64,000 nt of DNA, from assembly GCA_016789405.1 (NCBI GenBank), contig JAEUPQ010000017.1, positions 186,001 to 250,000 on the forward strand. The letters are read 5' to 3'. Shown here piece after piece: positions 39,131 through 46,969 of this stretch (positions are counted from its first letter, which is position 1; the number at the start of each line of letters is the position of its first letter). The position numbers were made by a program, and so were the translations under genes. Under the pieces are notes generated by a model, which searched no databases, was not told where the DNA came from, and saw nothing but the letters and a program-made list of their open reading frames with translations. This DNA is from Lysobacteraceae bacterium. GTDB lineage: Bacteria > Pseudomonadota > Gammaproteobacteria > Xanthomonadales > Xanthomonadaceae.

Positions 39131-40060
39131 ATGTACGCGAATCCTTCCAGCTCACCCCTCGCCAACCCCGCCCTTGCGACCCGGGCCGCGTTGCCGCTCG
39201 CAGTGCCGATGGCCAGGCGCGTCTCCGGTATCGAGCTGACGACGGCCCACGCCGAACCGGCGCCGCGCTGGTTCGCGGTCGGCCGGTCGGGTCACTCGCG
39301 ACCGGCTGAACGCGGCTTCTCGATCTGGTTCCAGCTGCGCGGCCGTACCCGCCTGAGCGCCCGCGAAGGCGAGTTCGACCTGGGTCCCGGCGAATGGCTC
39401 GCACTGGAACGCGATTCGGCTCCGGACCTCCTGGCAAGCGCGCATGGTGCGACCCTGGGCCTGGTGCTCCCCGGCGATGTCGGCGGGCGTGGCCGCGCCG
39501 AACTCCTGCCGGGGCGTGGCCGCATGACGGCGCGCGACCTGCGCATCGCCCTGCGGCTGTGGCGCAACGCCGAGCGGCTCTCGACCCTGGTGGCGCGCGA
39601 CCCGATGCATGCGCAGCGCGCCCTGCAATCCCTGCTGGCGCACTTCATCGGCCAGCAGCGCAGCATGGACGCCGCCATCGCCCGCTGCCCGGGGCGCTCG
39701 GTTCGCCGCAAGCGCCAGGTCTTCGGCCGGATGCAGCGCGCCCGCCTGTTCCTGGAAGGCCACCGCCATCGCGTCGTGCGCCTGACCGAATTGGCCGAGC
39801 TGACCAGCTTCTCCAGCTGGTACCTGTCCAAGACGTTCCACTGCATCTACGACGAAAGCCCGCAGGCCGCCTCGGTGCGACTGCGCCTGGAGCGTGCCTG
39901 CGAACTGCTCGCCCAGTCCGATTGCGCCATCGGCGAAGTCGGCGCGGCCTGCGGCTTCGACAACAGCTGCAGCTTCGCCCGTGCGTTCAGGGCCCGCTTC
40001 CGCGTTACCGCCACCGCCTACCGCGAATCCGCCCGCGCCGTTCGCCACGTCCGCGCCTGA
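39131..40060 (+). CDS. AraC-family transcriptional regulator
   Basis: A 309-residue protein. The C-terminal 100 residues hold two helix-turn-helix motifs (RLTELAELTSFSSWYLSKTF and AIGEVGAACGFDNSCSFARA) ending in FRARFRVTATAYRES, as in AraC/XylS proteins. The N-terminal 200 residues resemble a cupin-like sensing domain (AREGEFDLGPGEWLALE) but no ligand can be named. It follows the CadC-like gene by about 130 bases and precedes the first S9 peptidase gene, so it may regulate either. There is no strong ribosome site. Confidence 0.85.
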   Translation: MYANPSSSPLANPALATRAALPLAVPMARRVSGIELTTAHAEPAPRWFAVGRSGHSRPAERGFSIWFQLRGRTRLSAREGEFDLGPGEWLALERDSAPDLLASAHGATLGLVLPGDVGGRGRAELLPGRGRMTARDLRIALRLWRNAERLSTLVARDPMHAQRALQSLLAHFIGQQRSMDAAIARCPGRSVRRKRQVFGRMQRARLFLEGHRHRVVRLTELAELTSFSSWYLSKTFHCIYDESPQAASVRLRLERACELLAQSDCAIGEVGAACGFDNSCSFARAFRARFRVTATAYRESARAVRHVRA

Positions 40061-40159
40061 CGCCATTCGTGCGGCGGTGAATCGCCGCCGACGGGATGTC
40101 ATCATGCCGGCGAAACGAGGCGCCGCAGGTGCGGCGTGCTCGTACTGGCAGGGGAATGC

Positions 40160-42700
40160 ATGGGTGCGAAGGGCATGGCCGCGAATCGTTGCGCGGCGCA
40201 GGCATGGGCAATCGTCGTGGCGCTGCTGCTTTGGGCGATGGCGTTCGACGTCTTTGCGATGCGGAAGATCGAGCCGGGCGAACCGCTGCGACTCGATCCG
40301 GACGAAGGCCTGGTGGTCGTCTCCTTCGAGACCGAGATCACCGTGCGGAACGTGCGCATCGAGCGGGTCGGACGGGTTGCGGTAGCGCCGCTGCTGAAGG
40401 ATCTGCCGATCGGCCGTACCGTCGCGCTGTATGCAGCCAAGTCAGGTCGTTATCGCTGGGTCCGCGTCGTCTATGCGCAGACCGAAACATGGAACTTCTA
40501 CTACAGCGTCCGCAACGACAAGGAATTCGAGTTCGACGTGGTCGCCGGCAAGCTCAACTATGCCGGGGACGGCGTGTTCGGTGCCGACGACAACCGCAAT
40601 CTCTACCTGCACATGGCGAACCGCTCGCTGCGGGTGATCGACTGGTTGAAGGCGACCCACCCCGAGGTCATCGGGCAATACCCGCTGACCTACAACGGCC
40701 ATTTTCCCGACCCGTTCCCGGCATTCTACGAAGAGTCCCTGGCTGGCGGACGCCTGCCGGAAGATCCGAATGCGGGCCTGCCTCCGCCGCCTGCCGGTGC
40801 GCTGCCGCTCCCGCCAGCGTTGCTGTGGAAGATCGAGCGGATCCGCGACTACAGCCTGAGTCCGGATGGTGCGCTCGCAGTCTTCGAGGTGCGTGATCAG
40901 GACAAGAAGATCGGTCTCGACCTGGTCGACATCGACAGGGCCACCGTGCAGCGTCTCATCACGACGGGCGAGCAGGGATTCGGCGTGGTCGAGTGGGAGA
41001 GCGACCGCACGCTCCTCGTCGGCGAGCCCGAAGCGTGGCAGCAGCGGCTGAGCGTGCTGAGGATCGGCGGGATCGTCGAAGGCGAGCGCACATTCGTGCG
41101 ACTGCGCGGGCCTCTGGGCAGGATCGTGGATCTCACGCCTTCCATGCCCGACCACATCCTGTTCCAGCGCAGCGGCAATTTCCGCGACGTCCTGGTGTTT
41201 CCGCTGGGGCTCGGCGACCAGGCTGCGCTGGATCGGTTGCCGCGCACCAATGCGCGCGAACGGTTGAACAAGGGCGTGGACAACGATTACGTCTGGCTGA
41301 CTGACGGGCATGGTCGCCTGCGCCTCGCTGGAGCGTGGCGCGGTGAAGACGCGGTGATGATGCATGGCCAGGATGGGCAGTACCGCGAAATCATGCGCGT
41401 GGAGAACGAGCGCGAGTTCTCTCCCGTCCGGCTGTCCTACGATGGCGACCGCATCTACGGGTTCAGCGAAAAGGATCGCGCGCAACGGGATCTGGTCGAG
41501 TTCGATCCGGTGCAGGGCAGGATCGTGCGGACGGTCTACACCCGCCCGGGGATCGATGTCGTCGATGCCCTGTTCGATGACAGGCACACGCCGATCGGCG
41601 TGCGTTACTACGAATCGGGCCGACTGGTCAGCGAGTACTTCGATGCCCAGAACGCGCGTCTCGTCGCGCAGCTGCAGAAGGCGTTTCCCGGGCGGACGGT
41701 GGCCACGCTGAATCGCAGCCGCGATGCGCGCAAGTTCCTGCTCTGGGTCGATGGCAGCGACGTCCCGCCCCAGATCTATTTCCTCGATATCGACAGGAAA
41801 CAGGCGGAGTTGCTGGACGAGTTCTATCCACATCTGGTCGGCCGTGCGATGGCGCCGACGCATGCGCTGAAGGTGAAGGCCGCCAATGGCACGATGATCG
41901 ATGCCTTCCTCACGCTGCCACCCGGCGACGGCAAGCGCCCGCTGGTGGTCATGCCTCACGGCGGACCGATCGGCGTGGCGGATGCGCTGCATTTCAATCA
42001 TGACGCGCAATTCATCGCTTCGCTGGGCTACGCGGTATTGCGGGTCAACTTCCGCGGCTCCGCCGGTTATGGCCGGAGGTTTTCCGAAGCGGGGCACGGC
42101 CAGTTCGGCAAGGGCATCGAGGACGACATCGATGCGGCGATCAAGCAGGTGCTCGCGGGCCATCCGCTGGACGAGAAACGGATGTGCATCGTCGGCGCCA
42201 GCTACGGCGGCTACTCGGCCATGATTTCGTCGATCCGCTGGCCGGGCCGGTTCCGCTGCGTGGTCTCCATTTCGGGCGTCGCGGATCGCTTGCTGTTCTT
42301 CACCGCCAGCGACAGCGCTCGCAGCGAAGAGGTGCGCAAGGAAATGGTGAAGGTCATCGGCGATCCGGCGACCGATCGAGACGAGATGATCGCGACCTCG
42401 CCGCTGTACCAGTATCGAAAACTCATCACGCCGCTGATGCTGGTCCATGGCCGGGAGGATTTCCGGGTCGATTTCGAGCACACGCGCCGACTCGTGCGCA
42501 TGCTGAACCTCGACGGCAGGCCTCCGGTGGTGCTTGCGCTTGCGGGCGAGGGCCACGGTTTCAACAAGCTGAAGTCGATGGCGATCGTGTGGACCGGCAT
42601 CGCGGGGTTCCTGCGCCAGCACCTCGACCAAACGCCGCCGAAGGCGCCCACGGCATCGAAGCCAGCCGAACAGGAACCGTCCCCGTCGCCGACACCCTGA
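40160..42700 (+). CDS. secreted S9 prolyl-oligopeptidase-family peptidase (paralogue A)
   Basis: An 846-residue exported peptidase. The signal is AIVVALLLWAMAFDVFA. Residues about 40-210 form an N-terminal domain shared with the gene at 46969 but unfamiliar to me (KIEPGEPLRLDPDEGLVVV start; NGHFPDPFPAFYEESL end). A divergent propeller follows, then an alpha/beta hydrolase with GASYGGYS (Ser681), HGREDF (Asp767) and GEGHGF (His799), the S9 catalytic triad. It is expected to cut peptides in the periplasm or outside. AGGGGA lies about five bases before the chosen ATG. A Pro/Glu/Ser-rich tail ends the protein. Confidence 0.88.
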   Translation: MGAKGMAANRCAAQAWAIVVALLLWAMAFDVFAMRKIEPGEPLRLDPDEGLVVVSFETEITVRNVRIERVGRVAVAPLLKDLPIGRTVALYAAKSGRYRWVRVVYAQTETWNFYYSVRNDKEFEFDVVAGKLNYAGDGVFGADDNRNLYLHMANRSLRVIDWLKATHPEVIGQYPLTYNGHFPDPFPAFYEESLAGGRLPEDPNAGLPPPPAGALPLPPALLWKIERIRDYSLSPDGALAVFEVRDQDKKIGLDLVDIDRATVQRLITTGEQGFGVVEWESDRTLLVGEPEAWQQRLSVLRIGGIVEGERTFVRLRGPLGRIVDLTPSMPDHILFQRSGNFRDVLVFPLGLGDQAALDRLPRTNARERLNKGVDNDYVWLTDGHGRLRLAGAWRGEDAVMMHGQDGQYREIMRVENEREFSPVRLSYDGDRIYGFSEKDRAQRDLVEFDPVQGRIVRTVYTRPGIDVVDALFDDRHTPIGVRYYESGRLVSEYFDAQNARLVAQLQKAFPGRTVATLNRSRDARKFLLWVDGSDVPPQIYFLDIDRKQAELLDEFYPHLVGRAMAPTHALKVKAANGTMIDAFLTLPPGDGKRPLVVMPHGGPIGVADALHFNHDAQFIASLGYAVLRVNFRGSAGYGRRFSEAGHGQFGKGIEDDIDAAIKQVLAGHPLDEKRMCIVGASYGGYSAMISSIRWPGRFRCVVSISGVADRLLFFTASDSARSEEVRKEMVKVIGDPATDRDEMIATSPLYQYRKLITPLMLVHGREDFRVDFEHTRRLVRMLNLDGRPPVVLALAGEGHGFNKLKSMAIVWTGIAGFLRQHLDQTPPKAPTASKPAEQEPSPSPTP

Positions 42701-42824
42701 TCCGAGCGCCGGCAGATGGCCGGCGGTGCGGTCGCCGGAGGGCGCCACCGCTCCCGATGTTCAGGGAAGCCATTCCGGTTTGCGGCAGACTGGCGCCCTG
42801 TCCGCTGTCGCCCCGGGTCTCCGA

Positions 42825-43199
42825 ATGAAGAAGGTGTGGTTGCCTGTCCTGCTGTTCGCGTTGTCTGCGCCGCTGGTTGCGGTGCAGGCCGCGAATTCGA
42901 ACAAGTGGCGCCTGCAGTTCAGCGGCGCTGCGGAGTCGGCGGGCGAGATGGTGTTCGAGATCGTGCCGGCGGGGAAGCCGCCGGTGCGGGTGGTCGCGGT
43001 GATCGAGCGCAACGATGGCGAGAACCGGGTGGCGCGCAAGGTGAAATCGGCCATCGATCGACAGGCCGGGAAGTGGGTCGATGCCGAGCTGGACGACGGC
43101 GAGGACGTGCTGGTGAAGCGGCATTTCTTCCGCGGCTTCACCATCGTGCTGGTGTCGAGCACGGTGAAGGACGTGCGGATCAATTTCGACCGGGAGTGA
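42825..43199 (+). CDS. small secreted protein of unknown function
   Basis: A 124-residue protein with a clear signal peptide (MKKVWLPVLLFALSAPLVAVQA). The mature part (NKWRLQFSGAAESAGEMVFE) alternates strands and ends VKDVRINFDRE; it looks like a small beta-rich domain. I do not recognise it. The start is the ATG at the signal peptide; upstream in-frame codons are not signal-like. It is followed by a long hairpin and lies between a peptidase gene and an Asp-box exoprotein gene. Confidence 0.72.
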   Translation: MKKVWLPVLLFALSAPLVAVQAANSNKWRLQFSGAAESAGEMVFEIVPAGKPPVRVVAVIERNDGENRVARKVKSAIDRQAGKWVDAELDDGEDVLVKRHFFRGFTIVLVSSTVKDVRINFDRE

Positions 43200-43201
43200 C
43201 C

Positions 43202-43242
43202 GCGCGGCGCGAGTCCCGCCAGATCGGGACAGTGCGCCGCGC
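43202..43242 (+). terminator. terminator hairpin after the small secreted protein gene
   Basis: Nested inverted repeats GCGCGGCGC / GCGCCGCGC and TCCCG / CGGGA around a 6-base loop, starting three bases after the stop codon. GC-rich and without a U-tract. Confidence 0.6.
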
Positions 43243-43288
43243 ACAGGGACGGCGCAGCATGTGTCCAACGCGGGGCTCCGGAGGCGAC

Positions 43289-44971
43289 ATGTCGATCAAG
43301 CCATCAGCAGTAGCGACGTCATCCGCGTCGATCCCGTTCGCGCGGACGGCACTGTGCGCAGTGCTGGCGGCGATGACCGCCGCGGTTGCCGCGCAATCGC
43401 AGCGCCCGCGCATCACCGGTGGCCCGCAACCCGCGCTGCGCGTCACGGACGCGCAGTCCCTCGCGTCCGGGCCGACGCCGTTCGCCGCAGGCTGCGACGG
43501 CGTCACGCCGAACGGCACGCTGTACGTCAATGCCGAAGTCGAGCCCTTCGTCACGGTGAACCCGGCCAACGCGAACATCCTCGTGGGCGCGTGGCAACAG
43601 GATCGCTGGTCCAACGGCGCCGCGCGCGGGCTGGTCGCCGCGACCAGCTTCGATGGTGGACGATCGTGGCGTCGCGCGGTGCTGCCGTTCTCGCGCTGCG
43701 GCGGGGGATCGGTGATGAACGGCGGCAACTATGACCGCGCATCGGACCCATGGGTCTCGTATTCGCCGAATGGCGTGGTCCACGCGATGTCGTTGTCGGT
43801 GAGCGGCGCGTACAGCGCGATGCTGGCTAGTCGCTCGTTCGACCACGGCCTGACCTGGAGCAATCCGATCACCCTGATCGCCGACGGTCCCGGCGCGTTC
43901 AACGACAAGAACGCGCTGACGGCCGATCCGCACGATGCGAATTACGTGTATGCGGTGTGGGATCGCCTGGTCGACGCGAACAGCACCGGGCCCGCGATCT
44001 TCACCCGCAGCACCAATGGCGGCGCCAGCTGGGAAGGCGCGCGGGCGATCTTCGACCCCGGTTCGCGGGCGCAGACCATCGCGAACCAGGTCGCGGTATT
44101 GCCGAACGGCGTGCTGCTCAACCTGTTCACGCAGATCAACTACCCGATCGGCGAACCGCAGACCGCACGGATCGGCGTGCTGCGGTCGCTCGATCGCGGC
44201 GCGACGTGGTCGGGACCGATCTACATCGCCGATCTGCTCGCGGTGGGGACGCGTCATCCCGAAACCGGTGCGGCCATCCGTGACGGTTCGATCGTGCCCT
44301 CGATCACGACCGCGCCGAACGGCGATGCGTACGTGGTCTGGCAGGACTCGCGGTTCAGCGGCGGCGCGATCGATGCCGTCGCGATCTCGCGTTCCAGCAA
44401 TGGCGGCACGAGCTGGTCGACACCGACGCGGGTGAATGCAGCGCCCAGCGTCGCCGCGTTCACGCCGAGCGTGCACGTCACGCGCGACGGCGTGCTCGGC
44501 GTGAGCTATTACGACTTCCGCAGCAATACCGTCGCGACCGGACTGCCCACGGATTACTGGCTCGCGCGTTCGTTCGACCACGGCGCGACCTGGACCGAAG
44601 CGCGCGTTGCCGAGCCATTCGAGATGACGCTCGCACCCGTGGCGAACGGGATGTTCGTCGGCGACTACCAGGGGCTGACCAGCGTGGCAGGCCGCTTCCT
44701 GCCGTTCTACGGACGCACCAGTGCGGGCGACGCCGCGAACCGGACCGACATCGTGGCAGCACCGTTCGTCGACCAGGGGTTTCCTTCCGCGGCGACGTCC
44801 CTCGCGTCACAGCGCGCGGAGCTTCGATCGCGGCATGTCCCGCGACATTTCCGGGTGACGCCGCTGGTTCGCCAGCGCGTGAGCGACAACCTGCAGCGCC
44901 GTCTGAAGCAGCCGCCCGGATTCCGCAGCGGCTGGATCATGCCGAACGTGATGCGCGCGCTGCAGCTGTGA
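43289..44971 (+). CDS. secreted Asp-box (BNR) repeat exoprotein, sialidase-like fold
   Basis: A 560-residue exported protein. The signal peptide ends near AAVAAQS. Six Asp-box motifs of the S/T-x-D/N-x-G-x-T/S-W type occur along the chain: SFDGGRSW, SFDHGLTW, STNGGASW, SLDRGATW, SSNGGTSW and SFDHGATW. These mark a six-bladed propeller as in sialidases and other BNR proteins. The full sialidase active-site set (Arg triad, FRIP) is not evident, so enzymatic activity is uncertain. GGAGG precedes ATG 43289. A basic C-terminal 50 residues follows the propeller. Confidence 0.82.
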   Translation: MSIKPSAVATSSASIPFARTALCAVLAAMTAAVAAQSQRPRITGGPQPALRVTDAQSLASGPTPFAAGCDGVTPNGTLYVNAEVEPFVTVNPANANILVGAWQQDRWSNGAARGLVAATSFDGGRSWRRAVLPFSRCGGGSVMNGGNYDRASDPWVSYSPNGVVHAMSLSVSGAYSAMLASRSFDHGLTWSNPITLIADGPGAFNDKNALTADPHDANYVYAVWDRLVDANSTGPAIFTRSTNGGASWEGARAIFDPGSRAQTIANQVAVLPNGVLLNLFTQINYPIGEPQTARIGVLRSLDRGATWSGPIYIADLLAVGTRHPETGAAIRDGSIVPSITTAPNGDAYVVWQDSRFSGGAIDAVAISRSSNGGTSWSTPTRVNAAPSVAAFTPSVHVTRDGVLGVSYYDFRSNTVATGLPTDYWLARSFDHGATWTEARVAEPFEMTLAPVANGMFVGDYQGLTSVAGRFLPFYGRTSAGDAANRTDIVAAPFVDQGFPSAATSLASQRAELRSRHVPRHFRVTPLVRQRVSDNLQRRLKQPPGFRSGWIMPNVMRALQL

Positions 44972-44993
44972 TCGAAACCGGCGCGCCGTGCGC

Positions 44994-46013
44994 TCAGGCG
45001 CTCGTCGCGCGCGACAGCCGGTCGTGCACGTCGCGCCACGCGTCGCCTTCCGGCGGGCGCTCCAGCCAGATCTCGTCCGCGCCTGCCTTGTCGAGCGTGT
45101 GCAGCGCGGCGTACAGCGCGCGCGCGAAGCCGGGCTTGTCGGCAGGCAGGCGCAGGGTGGCGATCACGCCGGGTGGCATCTGCAGGCCCTCGCTGGTATG
45201 CGCCAGAGCGATGCGTGCGTCCTCGCGCAATTCGCCGAGCCGGGCGCGCAGCGCGACGGTCTCCAGCATGCGCAGGGGCGTGCCTGGTCGATAGTGCACG
45301 GCGACATTGCCGGGTACCGCCACCGAATGCTGCTCGGGGAACGCCACCGGCGAACCGAGGGCCGTTTCCAGATCCGCGCGGGTGATCGGCCCGGCGCGCA
45401 CGATGCGCGGAACGTCGCCGGTCAGGTCGACGATGGTGGATTCGAGGCCGACCTCGCATGGCCCACCGTCGATCACGGCGTCGATGCGACCATGCAGCCC
45501 AGCCAGCACTTGGTCGGCGGTGGTCGGGCTGAGTCGCTGGTAGGGATTGGCCGATGGCGCGGCCAGGCCACCGTCGAGGCGCACCAGCAGCGCATGCATC
45601 ACCGGGTGGGCGGGCACGCGCAGGCCGATGCTCGGCCGTCCGCCGGTCACTTCGCCCGGGACGTCCGCGGCTTTGGGCAGCAGCAGGGTCAGCGGTCCGG
45701 GCCAGAAGGCGTCGGCGAGCCGCCATGCGGCGTCGGGGATGTCCATGGCCCAGCGGCCCAGGTGCGAGGCATCGGGCAGGTGGACGATCAACGGGTGGTT
45801 CGAAGGGCGCCCTTTCGCCGCGAAGATGCCGCGCACGGCTTCGGGATTGCGGGCGTCGGCCGCCAGGCCGTAGACCGTCTCGGTCGGTACTGCGACCAGC
45901 TTGCCGGCGCGCAGCAGCTCGACGGCGGCGTCCAGGTCGCCCGGGCAGTCGGGATCGAGCCGGCGCGTCTGGATCTGCGCGTCCGGGCGATGGATTTGGG
46001 GGGGCTGCGACAT
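44994..46013 (-). CDS. L-threonylcarbamoyladenylate synthase, long Sua5 form
   Basis: A 339-residue enzyme making threonylcarbamoyl-AMP from Thr, bicarbonate and ATP for the universal t6A37 tRNA modification. The YrdC core has VAVPTETVYGLAADA and KGRPSNHPLIVH. SIGLRVPAHP and GLAAPSAN complete the active site. The C-terminal 120 residues are the Sua5 domain, making this the long form rather than TsaC. The start is the ATG near the conserved N-terminus, without a ribosome site. It is divergent from yaeQ. Confidence 0.92.
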   Translation of the reverse strand: MSQPPQIHRPDAQIQTRRLDPDCPGDLDAAVELLRAGKLVAVPTETVYGLAADARNPEAVRGIFAAKGRPSNHPLIVHLPDASHLGRWAMDIPDAAWRLADAFWPGPLTLLLPKAADVPGEVTGGRPSIGLRVPAHPVMHALLVRLDGGLAAPSANPYQRLSPTTADQVLAGLHGRIDAVIDGGPCEVGLESTIVDLTGDVPRIVRAGPITRADLETALGSPVAFPEQHSVAVPGNVAVHYRPGTPLRMLETVALRARLGELREDARIALAHTSEGLQMPPGVIATLRLPADKPGFARALYAALHTLDKAGADEIWLERPPEGDAWRDVHDRLSRATSA

Positions 46014-46054
46014 CGCGGCAGGGTAGCAAAGTCCCCGGCCCCGGGCCGGCGGGC

Positions 46055-46060
46055 TACACT
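46055..46060 (+). promoter_or_regulatory. candidate -10 element for yaeQ
   Basis: TACACT 26 bases before the yaeQ ATG in a 73-base divergent gap. No clear -35 was seen. Confidence 0.3.
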
Positions 46061-46086
46061 CTGCGACCTTTTTCCGGGCTGCCCGC

Positions 46087-46635
46087 ATGTCGCCGAAATC
46101 CACCGTGGTCAAGGTCGAGCTGCAGGTCAGCGACATGGACCGGCACTACTACGCCCAGCACAACCTGACGATGGCGCAGCATCCATCGGAAACCGACACC
46201 CGGTTGCTGGTGCGGTTGCTGGCCTTCGCCCTGCATGCCGACGAGCGGCTGGAGTTCGGCCGGGGTCTGAGCGACGAGAGCGAGCCGGACCTGTGGCAGC
46301 GCGACTACGTCGGCGACATCCAGCTGTGGATCGACCTGGGCCAGCCCGATGAAAGCCGCATCCGCAAGGCCTCCGCCCGCGCCCATCGCGTGGTCGTGGT
46401 GAACTACGGCGGCAACGCCGCCGAGGTCTGGTGGAACAAGAACGCCGCCGGCCTGTCGCGCTTCGAGAACCTCACCGTGCTCGACCTCGACCCGAAGGCG
46501 ATCGAGGAGATGCTGGCCCACGTCCAGCGCGGCATGCGCCTGACGGCCATGATCCAGGACGAAGAGGTGCAGCTGATGAGCGACAGCCTCAGCGTGACCC
46601 TGCGGCCGCGGGTGCGGATGCGCGCCCGCGACTGA
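46087..46635 (+). CDS. yaeQ: YaeQ family protein
   Basis: A 182-residue cytosolic protein matching YaeQ throughout: VKVELQVSDMDRHYYAQHNLT at the start, RLLAFALHADERLEFGRGLS and LWIDLGQPDESRIRKAS in the middle. YaeQ adopts a PD-(D/E)XK nuclease-like fold; it was once linked to suppression of rfaH mutants, but its function is unsettled. Length is normal. The next gene begins 67 bases later. Confidence 0.92.
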   Translation: MSPKSTVVKVELQVSDMDRHYYAQHNLTMAQHPSETDTRLLVRLLAFALHADERLEFGRGLSDESEPDLWQRDYVGDIQLWIDLGQPDESRIRKASARAHRVVVVNYGGNAAEVWWNKNAAGLSRFENLTVLDLDPKAIEEMLAHVQRGMRLTAMIQDEEVQLMSDSLSVTLRPRVRMRARD

Positions 46636-46702
46636 CCCGCACCGCGTGGCGGCGGCCGTCGTATGATCGGCCGATTCGTGGTGACGCGTGCGGGAGACGA
46701 CC

Positions 46703-46969
46703 ATGGCGACCGGATGGGCCGGTGACGGCGCAGTGCAGGACCAGATCGACGCGACGATCAAGGACGGCATCGAACGGGTGCGACGACAGCTTGCACAGGG
46801 CCCCGGGCTGGAGCGCTGCGAGGAGTGCGATGCCCCGATTCCGGAGGCCCGCCGCAAGGCCGTGCCCGGCGTGCGCCTGTGCGTGAACTGCCAGGACGCA
46901 CAGGATCGCGAATCCGGCGCGTCCAGCGGCTACAACCGGCGTGGCAGCAAGGACAGCCAGCTGCGGTGA
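46703..46969 (+). CDS. DksA/TraR C4-type zinc finger protein
   Basis: An 88-residue protein with the four-cysteine zinc finger CEECDAPIPEARRKAVPG followed by LCVNCQ, the YbiI/TraR-like short class of the DksA family. The helical N-terminus (VQDQIDATIKDGIERVRRQL) is too short for the DksA coiled coil, so RNA polymerase secondary-channel activity is uncertain. GGGAG lies six bases before the ATG. Its TGA shares one base with the ATG of the following peptidase (TGATG). Confidence 0.85.
   Translation: MATGWAGDGAVQDQIDATIKDGIERVRRQLAQGPGLERCEECDAPIPEARRKAVPGVRLCVNCQDAQDRESGASSGYNRRGSKDSQLR

Noticed and set aside
43289..44971. Calling the Asp-box protein a sialidase
   Set aside because: Six Asp-boxes are present, but the FRIP motif and arginine triad of true sialidases are not evident.
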